DNA from: an uncultured Clostridia bacterium
GTDB lineage: Bacteria; Bacillota; Clostridia; Christensenellales; Aristaeellaceae
Assembly (NCBI GenBank): GCA_934630705.1
Contig: CAKTWP010000005.1
Coordinates: forward strand, 1 to 64,000
DNA: 64,000 nucleotides
Direction: 5' to 3'
A program made the position numbers and the translations under genes. Shown here one piece after another: positions 58,562 to 64,000 of this stretch (within the stretch, counting starts at the first letter, position 1; every line of letters starts with the position of its first letter). The notes beneath the pieces are model-generated. The model was not told the DNA's origin and did no database searches. It was given only the letters and a program-made list of their open reading frames with translations.

Positions 58562-60094
58562 ATGAAGATTTTGTTTGCGGCCTCTGAATGTGTTCCTTTC
58601 TGCAAAACGGGCGGGCTGGCGGATGTAGTCGGCGCGCTGGCGCCGGTGCTGGCGGCCAAGGGGCATGACGTGCGGGTGATCCTGCCGCTATACAGCGCCA
58701 TTTCGCATGATTACGTGGAAAAGCTGCGCCATATGGTGGATTTTGAGGTGGAGCTGGGCTGGCGCAGGCAGTATTGCGGCATTGAAACGCTGGAAATGAA
58801 CGGCGTCACCTTCTATTTCGTGGATAACAAGTATTATTTCGGCCGCAGCTATATTTATGGCCTGGGCGGGGATGAGCATGAGCGGTTCGGCTTCTTCTGC
58901 CGGGCGGCGCTTAACGCCCTGCCGCTGCTGTCCTTCCAGCCGGATATTATCCATGCCCACGACTGGCAGACCGGCATGATTCCGGCGCTGCTGCGCATCC
59001 AGTATCAGCATCTGCCCTTCTTCGCCCCCATTCATACGGTGTTTACCATCCATAACCTGCAATATCAGGGCATTTTCGGCATTCCCCAGGTGCAGGATAT
59101 TCTGGGCCTGGGCGACAGCTTGTTCACTAACGACAAGCTGGAATGCTTCGGCTGCGCCAATTTCATGAAGGCCGGGCTGGTGTATGCCGATGAAATCACC
59201 ACTGTCAGCCCCTCCTATGCCGAGGAAATCCAGACGGCGTATTATGGCGAGAAGATGGACGGCCTGCTTCGCGCCCGGCGCGCCCAGCTGTCCGGCGTGC
59301 TCAACGGCATTGATGTGAACGAATATAATCCGGCCACGGATCCCCTGATTCCCGCCCACTATACCCCGGAGGACACAGCCGGCAAGGCGATCTGCAAACG
59401 GGCTTTGCAGGAGGAGCTGGGGCTGGAGGTGCGCCCCGAGGCGGCGGTGGTGGCGATTATCAGCCGTCTGAGCAATCAGAAGGGGCTGGATCTGGTGGAT
59501 CGGGTGATTGGCGAGATCATGCAGGAGGATGTGCAGCTGGTGGTGCTGGGCATGGGCGATGCGAAATATGTGAACCTATTCAGCTGGGCCGAGCAGCATT
59601 ATCCCGGTCGGGTGGCCGCCCGGTTCCGCATGGACGGCGCGCTGGCCCACCGGATTTATGCCGGCGCAGATCTGTTCCTGATGCCCTCCCAGTTTGAGCC
59701 CTGCGGCCTGAGCCAGATGATCGCCCTGCGGTATGGCACCATCCCGGTGGTGCGGGAAACCGGCGGGCTGCGGGACACGGTGCTGTCCTACAACGAAGCC
59801 AATGGCGCGGGCAATGGCTTCACCTTCTTTAACTATAATGCCCACGACATGCTCTTTACCCTGCGCCGGGCGCTGCATTTCTTCCAGAACAATCGGCCTG
59901 TTTGGCAGCTGCTGCAGCATCGGGCCATGACCGGCGATTATTCCTGGGCGCATTCGGCAGAAACCTATCTGGCCCTGTATCAGGACATGATGGATAATTG
60001 TCATCACGCCCTGGCCCAGGAGCCCGTGCCTGAGACGCCCCCGATCGCAGTAAAAAAGCCCCGCACCCGGAAGCCGAAGGCGGAGAAGCAGTGA
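58562..60094 (+). CDS. glgA: glycogen synthase (ADP-glucose)
   Basis: The 510-residue GT5 enzyme starts at ATG 58562 (GAGGAGAAAAAGC upstream). It has KILFAASECVPFCKTGGLADVV (donor-binding K-x-G-G-L), HDWQTGMIP, RLSNQKGLDLVDRV and the E-x7-E site in MPSQFEPCGLSQMIAL. It adds glucose from ADP-glucose to glycogen. The last 25 residues (VKKPRTRKPKAEKQ) form a basic tail that most GlgA proteins lack. It ends the operon. Confidence 0.96.
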   Translation: MKILFAASECVPFCKTGGLADVVGALAPVLAAKGHDVRVILPLYSAISHDYVEKLRHMVDFEVELGWRRQYCGIETLEMNGVTFYFVDNKYYFGRSYIYGLGGDEHERFGFFCRAALNALPLLSFQPDIIHAHDWQTGMIPALLRIQYQHLPFFAPIHTVFTIHNLQYQGIFGIPQVQDILGLGDSLFTNDKLECFGCANFMKAGLVYADEITTVSPSYAEEIQTAYYGEKMDGLLRARRAQLSGVLNGIDVNEYNPATDPLIPAHYTPEDTAGKAICKRALQEELGLEVRPEAAVVAIISRLSNQKGLDLVDRVIGEIMQEDVQLVVLGMGDAKYVNLFSWAEQHYPGRVAARFRMDGALAHRIYAGADLFLMPSQFEPCGLSQMIALRYGTIPVVRETGGLRDTVLSYNEANGAGNGFTFFNYNAHDMLFTLRRALHFFQNNRPVWQLLQHRAMTGDYSWAHSAETYLALYQDMMDNCHHALAQEPVPETPPIAVKKPRTRKPKAEKQ

Positions 60095-60200
60095 ATCGCA
60101 GAGAAAGATGGTGACGGAGGGGAAATGTTCTCAGGAAAGACGCCATGCGGCTTATGCTTTCCTTGCACGCCACATTTGGCGATATTTCCAGGCTGAGACC

Positions 60201-60226
60201 GCGAAATGCGTCTAAAGCCGCGTTTC
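60201..60226. repeat. dispersed hairpin element, copy 2
   Basis: GCGAAATGCGTCTAAAGCCG followed by CGTTTC; 24 of 26 bases match the copy at 43709. Here GAAATGCG and CGCGTTTC pair fully with one G.T pair, so the hairpin is kept although one arm changed. Confidence 0.65.
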
Positions 60227-60291
60227 AAAATAGAATGCTTCCTTCGCCCCTCTCCAGAAAAGCTGTAGAGATGGCGGATGTGTTTATCGGT

Positions 60292-60347
60292 AATGTGCCT
60301 CAGAGGATGGTAACAGAATTTTTCCTTTTACCATTCTGAGGCACATT
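60292..60347. repeat. 20-bp stem-loop with one 2-base bulge
   Basis: AATGTGCCTCAGA-GG-ATGGTAA (60292-60313) pairs with TTACCATTCTGAGGCACATT (60328-60347), fully apart from the GG bulge. No T-tract follows directly on either strand; this is unlike a simple terminator and more like a small mobile inverted repeat or a processed RNA. A terminator role for glgA cannot be excluded. Confidence 0.6.
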
Positions 60348-60496
60348 GCTGATTAAAAGTGTATGGATTTAGTATTTGTCAGGAATGCTTTGTTGATGAT
60401 ATCCATTATATTGCTGTTGACAATGGGGCTGGGAAAGTAATACAAGTTGCAGATTGGGATGCTCACGCAATGACAGGATTCTTTCAATCAGGTCTT

Positions 60497-60525
60497 GCGC
60501 CGGGGCGGAAATCCGCGTATACTGA
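60497..60525 (+). promoter_or_regulatory. promoter of pepT
   Basis: TTGCGC, 17 bases, TATACT, about 20-30 bases before the pepT start. Confidence 0.55.
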
Positions 60526-60545
60526 AGGGGAAAACAGGAGAAAGG

Positions 60546-61751
60546 ATGCGAAGAACAATGGATGTGACCGAGCGGTTTATGGCATATATTGCGCTGGATA
60601 CCACCAGCGATGAAAATTCCCCCTCTTGCCCCTCCACGGAGCGGCAATGGACCCTGGCCCGGCTGCTGGAAAAGGAAATGCAGGCCCTGGGCATTCAGGA
60701 TGTGCGCGTGGATGAAAACGGCTATGTGTATGGCCAGATTCCCGCCAACGTGGCAAACGCCCCGGCCATCGGCCTGATCGCCCATATGGACACGGTGGAC
60801 GCCGTGCCCGGATCGCCCATGCATGCCCGGCGGGTGCGCTATGAAGGCGGCGCGCTGCTGCTCAATCCCGAAAAGGGCATCCGCATGACCCCGGAAGAAA
60901 AGCACGTGGGCAAGGAGCTGATCGTCACCGACGGCACCACCCTGCTGGGTGCGGATGATAAGGCGGGCATCGCTGAAATCCTCACCTTCTGCGAATATGT
61001 GCTTGCCCATCCCGAAGAAAAGCACGGCAAGATCTGCATCGGCTTCACCCCGGATGAGGAAATCGGCCGGGGCGCGGATCGGTTCGATGTGGCGGGCTTT
61101 GACGCGGATTTTGCTTATACGGTGGACGGCGGCTGCGTGGACGAGATAGAATATGAAAATTTCAACGCTGCGGCGGCGAAAATTCTGGTGCATGGCTATT
61201 CCATCCATCCCGGCTCCGCCAAAAACAAAATGCGCAATGCCGCCCGGCTGGCCATGGCGTTTAACGCGATGCTTCCCGCCAACGAAATCCCCGAATGCAC
61301 CGAGGGCTATGAGGGCTTTTATCATCTCTGCGCCATCCGGGGAGAAGAGCAGGAGGCCGAGCTGACTTATATCATCCGGGATCATGACCGGCAGAAGTTC
61401 GAGCAGAAAAAGGATCGGATGCGCAAAATTGCCGCATATCTGAACGACCAGTACGGCGAAAATACCTTTGAGCTGCATCTGAAGGACAGCTATTATAACA
61501 TGCGTGAGAAGGTGGAGGAGCATCCCGAGGTGATCGCGCGGGCGCTGGACGCCCTGCGCGCCGCGGGGATGACGCCCCGGTGCGTGCCCATTCGCGGCGG
61601 CACGGACGGCGCCCGGCTGTCGTTTATGGGACTGGTCTGCCCCAATCTGGGTACCGGCGGATACAACGGCCACGGCGTGTATGAATATGCATGCGTGGAA
61701 GAAATGGAGACGCTGGTGGAAGCGCTGAAAAAGCTGATTCTGATGCCCTAA
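60546..61751 (+). CDS. pepT: peptidase T (aminotripeptidase)
   Basis: The 401-residue M20 peptidase has LIAHMDTVDAVPG, GADDKAGIAEIL, FTPDEEIGRGADRFD and C-terminal RGGTDGARLSFMG and GHGVYEYACVEEME; these hold the metal-binding His, Asp and Glu residues. It removes the N-terminal residue of tripeptides in the cytoplasm. I use ATG 60546 (GGAG five bases upstream); ATG 60558 is also possible. The pyridoxal kinase follows 11 bases later. Confidence 0.95.
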   Translation: MRRTMDVTERFMAYIALDTTSDENSPSCPSTERQWTLARLLEKEMQALGIQDVRVDENGYVYGQIPANVANAPAIGLIAHMDTVDAVPGSPMHARRVRYEGGALLLNPEKGIRMTPEEKHVGKELIVTDGTTLLGADDKAGIAEILTFCEYVLAHPEEKHGKICIGFTPDEEIGRGADRFDVAGFDADFAYTVDGGCVDEIEYENFNAAAAKILVHGYSIHPGSAKNKMRNAARLAMAFNAMLPANEIPECTEGYEGFYHLCAIRGEEQEAELTYIIRDHDRQKFEQKKDRMRKIAAYLNDQYGENTFELHLKDSYYNMREKVEEHPEVIARALDALRAAGMTPRCVPIRGGTDGARLSFMGLVCPNLGTGGYNGHGVYEYACVEEMETLVEALKKLILMP

Positions 61752-61762
61752 AAGGAGCGCGC

Positions 61763-62626
61763 ATGGCAAGCAACGAAAAGCCTTTGCAGGCGGCGGCGGT
61801 GCAGGATCTGAGCGGCTTTGGCCGCTGCTCCCTCACCGTGGCGCTGCCCGTTCTTTCGGCCATGGGCGTGCAGCTCAGCTGCGTCCCCACAGCCATTTTG
61901 TCCACCCATACCGGCGGTTTTCAGGGCTACACGTTCCGGGACCTCACCGACGATCTGCGCCCCTTCCTTCGCCATTGGCAGCAGGAGGGCTTCCGATTTG
62001 ACGCGCTGTATACGGGCTATCTGGGCAGCCCGGAGCAGATCGGCATGGTGGAGGAATTTTTTCGCGCCTTCCGCAGCCCGGACACGCTGGTGCTGGTGGA
62101 TCCGGTGATGGGGGATCATGGCCGGCTATACAGCCGGTTTACCCCGGAAATGGTGGCCGGGATTGGACGGCTGTGTGCCGGAGCGGACGTGATCGTGCCC
62201 AATCTGACGGAAGCGGCGCTGCTCACTGGCATGCCCTACCAGGCGGATCATCACAGCACGGATTATCTTCAGACGCTTTGCGAAAAGCTGCGGGCGCTGG
62301 GGGCGAAGCAGGTGGTGGTCACAGGCGCGGCCCCGCGGCCCGGATGCATGGGGGCGGCGTGTCTGGCGGACGGGCAGTTTTCCGTCTATGCCCCCCGGCG
62401 AGTGGACGCGCAATACGATGGCACCGGCGATCTGTTCGCTTCGGTGCTTCTGGGGGCGCTGATGCACGGACGCCCTCTTTCGGCTGCGGTGCAATTGGCT
62501 GCGGATTTTACCCGGGATTGTGTGGCCCGCAGCGTTCACAACGGCACCAATCCCCATTTCGGCGTGGATTTTGAACCGGCGCTGTGGAAGCTGGGACAGG
62601 AAATTATGACAGACAATAAAGAATAA
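61763..62626 (+). CDS. pyridoxamine/pyridoxal kinase-like (PdxY/PdxK type)
   Basis: The 287-residue ribokinase-fold enzyme has AVQDLSGFGRCSLTVALP, VLVDPVMGDHGRLY, VPNLTEAALLTG and the anion-hole motif YDGTGDLFASVLLGAL. It is similar in length and motifs to pyridoxal kinases that phosphorylate vitamin B6. AAAAGGAG precedes ATG 61763. It is co-transcribed with pepT. The psuG gene downstream points the other way; a link to B6 or pseudouridine salvage is only suggested. Confidence 0.88.
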   Translation: MASNEKPLQAAAVQDLSGFGRCSLTVALPVLSAMGVQLSCVPTAILSTHTGGFQGYTFRDLTDDLRPFLRHWQQEGFRFDALYTGYLGSPEQIGMVEEFFRAFRSPDTLVLVDPVMGDHGRLYSRFTPEMVAGIGRLCAGADVIVPNLTEAALLTGMPYQADHHSTDYLQTLCEKLRALGAKQVVVTGAAPRPGCMGAACLADGQFSVYAPRRVDAQYDGTGDLFASVLLGALMHGRPLSAAVQLAADFTRDCVARSVHNGTNPHFGVDFEPALWKLGQEIMTDNKE

Positions 62627-62642
62627 CTATTCGCAAAAAGCC

Positions 62643-62679
62643 AAAAAACAATGCACCCGTCGGATTCGCGGGTGCATTG
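62643..62679 (-). terminator. terminator of psuG
   Basis: CAATGCACCC (62649-62658) pairs with GGGTGCATTG (62670-62679) and the minus strand continues with TTTTTT. Confidence 0.88.
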
Positions 62680-62717
62680 CTGCGTTTAAGAGATTATTAT
62701 ATCGCTGCGTTCAAGCG

Positions 62718-63629
62718 TTATTTCTTCAGCGCCACAGCCACCTGCGCGCCCAGACGCACGTTATTGAGCACCAGCTGGATGTTGGAGGCCAGGGACTCGC
62801 CGCCGGTGAGTTCGCTGACCCGGGCCAGCAGGAACGGCGTGGTTTCCTTGCCTTTCACGCCCTGTGCTTTGGATTCGGCAATGGCCTGATCGATGGCGGC
62901 GTTAATTTCTTCCAGCGGCATGGCGTACTGCTCGGGGATCGGATTGGTCACCAGCAGACCACCGGGATAGGCCATGGCCCGCTGCGCCTGAATGAAGCGG
63001 GCGATTTCTTCGGGGGAGTCCACCCGGTAGTCCACGGAGAAGCCGCTCTGGCGGGTATAGAAGGCGGGCAGTTCCTTGGTGCCATAGCCCAGCACGGGCA
63101 CGCCCTTGGTTTCCAGGTATTCCAGCGTCAGGCCCAGATCCAGAATGGCCTTGGCCCCGGCGCAGACCACTGCCACGGGCGTATGGGCCAGCTCTTCCAG
63201 GTCGGCGGAAATATCCATGGTGGTTTCCGCGCCGCGATGCACGCCGCCGATGCCGCCGGTGGCAAACACGGGGATGCCCGCCATCGCCGCGATAATCATG
63301 GTAGCAGCCACAGTGGTGGCGCCATCCTTCTTCTCGGCCACCAGCGCGGGCAGGTCGCGGCGGGAGGCCTTGGTCACCTTATGCCCTTCGCGGCCCAGGT
63401 AATCGATTTCTTCCTCGGTCAGCCCGGCGCACAGCCGGCCGCCGATCACGGCGACAGTGGCAGGCTCAGCACCGTTTTCCCGGGCGACCGCTTCGCACCG
63501 CAGCGCCGTTTCCACGTTCTGGGGATAGGGCATGCCGTGGGAGATAATCGTGCTCTCCAGCGCAATCACCGGCTTGCCGGCCTTCAGCGCCGCTTCCACC
63601 TTTGGGGACAGCTTAATCAGTTCGTTCAT
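62718..63629 (-). CDS. psuG: pseudouridine-5'-phosphate glycosidase
   Basis: The 303-residue enzyme begins with VIALESTIISHGMPYPQNVE, and shows GLTEEEIDYLG, VTKASRRDLPALVAEK (catalytic lysine), MAGIPVFATGGIGGVHRGAE, and YGTKELPAFYTRQSGF. Length fits PsuG (about 305). It splits pseudouridine 5'-phosphate into ribose 5-phosphate and uracil. The kinase partner (psuK) is not next to it. AAGGAGAAAACAACC precedes the ATG. The right side of the gene runs into the tandem repeats. Confidence 0.95.
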   Translation of the reverse strand: MNELIKLSPKVEAALKAGKPVIALESTIISHGMPYPQNVETALRCEAVARENGAEPATVAVIGGRLCAGLTEEEIDYLGREGHKVTKASRRDLPALVAEKKDGATTVAATMIIAAMAGIPVFATGGIGGVHRGAETTMDISADLEELAHTPVAVVCAGAKAILDLGLTLEYLETKGVPVLGYGTKELPAFYTRQSGFSVDYRVDSPEEIARFIQAQRAMAYPGGLLVTNPIPEQYAMPLEEINAAIDQAIAESKAQGVKGKETTPFLLARVSELTGGESLASNIQLVLNNVRLGAQVAVALKK

Positions 63630-63712
63630 GGTTGTTTTCTCCTTCCATATATAAAAATTTGGGGATGGCTAAGAAAATGGAGCGAGGGTTGGAGCCTTTG
63701 GGGATTATTCCC

Positions 63713-64000
63713 CCTCCTTGCATCACACAGAAAGTCATCGATTTCCTAAACTCAAACTCCATTGTGAACCGGGTCCAGGGAGGAATTTCCTGGCGGGTGT
63801 GGGGCAGCGCTCCACATCGTTTCCTCCTTGCATCACACAGAAAGCCGTCGATTTCCTAAGCCCAAGCTCCATTGTGAATTGGGTCCAGGGAGGAACTTCC
63901 TGGTGGGGTGTGGGGCGCATAGCCCCACATCGTTCCCTCCTTGCATCACACAGAAAAGCGTTGATTTCCTAAGCCCAAGCTCCATTGTGAATTGGGTCCA
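63713..64000. repeat. tandem array of about 110-113-bp units (continues past the window)
   Basis: CCTCCTTGCATCACACAGAA occurs at 63713, 63823 and 63936. Each unit then reads GATTTCCTAA(A/G)C(T/C)CAA(A/G)CTCC, ATTGTGAA(C/T)(C/T)GGGTCCAGGG and GGAA(T/C)TTCCTGG. Units differ by a few bases and by a 3-bp length change, and the third is cut by the window edge. CCAGG/CCTGG and TGTGGGGC/GCCCCACA form hairpins in the copies. The short open frames in this part come from the repeat itself. Confidence 0.85.

Larger units (their letters stand above)
60095..60545. other. intergenic region with hairpin elements and the pepT promoter
   Basis: No gene is visible; a short open frame at 60359-60613 overlaps the pepT start and has no ribosome site. 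The stretch holds the second copy of the dispersed hairpin (60201-60226), a long stem-loop (60292-60347) and the promoter at 60497-60525. About 60350-60490 is more AT-rich than the rest and could be a decayed gene fragment. Confidence 0.5.

Noticed and set aside
60359..60613. 84-residue frame before pepT
   Set aside because: Overlaps the pepT start and lacks a ribosome site. A decayed gene fragment is possible but not supportable.
63632..63972. small proteins in the tandem repeat
   Set aside because: The frames repeat with the DNA unit and have no start signals; they are by-products of the array.
63713..64000. CRISPR array at the right edge
   Set aside because: The whole 110-bp unit is repeated, including the would-be spacers, so it is a tandem repeat.

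Overview
The window comes from a GC-rich, spore-forming Firmicute of the Clostridia type. The evidence is sporulation sigma factor G, a T-box leader on hisS, an Asp23/AmaP/DUF2273 envelope module, the GlgC/GlgD pair, a ThiI without rhodanese domain beside a NifS-like desulfurase, and dense operons with strong GGAGG ribosome sites. I would guess an uncultured gut lineage, but the sequence does not fix the genus.

Positions 1 to about 16,570 are accessory DNA. The left edge holds the start of an IS5-type transposase. A probable integrated element follows, tentatively 584-16,570. It carries an unknown minus-strand gene; a restriction and defence cargo (a GHKL ATPase fused to a Shedu-like nuclease domain, Vsr, a HindVP-like endonuclease, a C5 methyltransferase, an 80-residue unknown protein and a TIGR02391/Ymh protein); a consensus promoter with a roughly 300-nt leader; and a phage-like module. 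That module has two sigma-like HTH paralogues, a CHC2 zinc-finger primase, a P4/D5-type helicase, a P27 small terminase and an HK97-type capsid protein. Two tandem serine recombinases preceded by an HTH/zinc-finger protein and a SHOCT-like protein close the element. No large terminase, portal, prohead protease or tail gene is present, so it looks like a capsid-encoding phage satellite or a much reduced prophage that carries a restriction system.

From 16.7 kb the DNA is chromosomal: tRNA-Pro and tRNA-Thr; a CE15-like esterase; a secreted 1311-residue protein with 11 SH3b repeats; a BaiN/YhiN-type flavoprotein and a flavin reductase; a minus-strand group (pepF, PHP phosphoesterase, hinT, rpsU); folT-nth; sigG; T-box-hisS-aspS; the Asp23 module leading into nusB, a TsaD paralogue, folD, xseA, xseB, ispA, a PAP2-like protein, a DUF6106-like protein, a cysteine desulfurase and thiI; a VanW/SH3 protein; and aroK.

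The last part is carbohydrate storage and salvage. A very large cyclic beta-1,2-glucan synthase-like gene (minus strand) diverges from a complete glycogen operon, glgB-glgC-glgD-glgA. Then come pepT, a pyridoxal kinase and psuG. The right edge runs into a tandem array of about 110-bp units. Non-coding features include a hairpin present at 43.7 kb and 60.2 kb, a GC-rich multi-hairpin interval at 43.5-43.9 kb and a 20-bp-stem hairpin at 60.3 kb. Coding calls rest on recognised motifs and gene context only; no database search was run.
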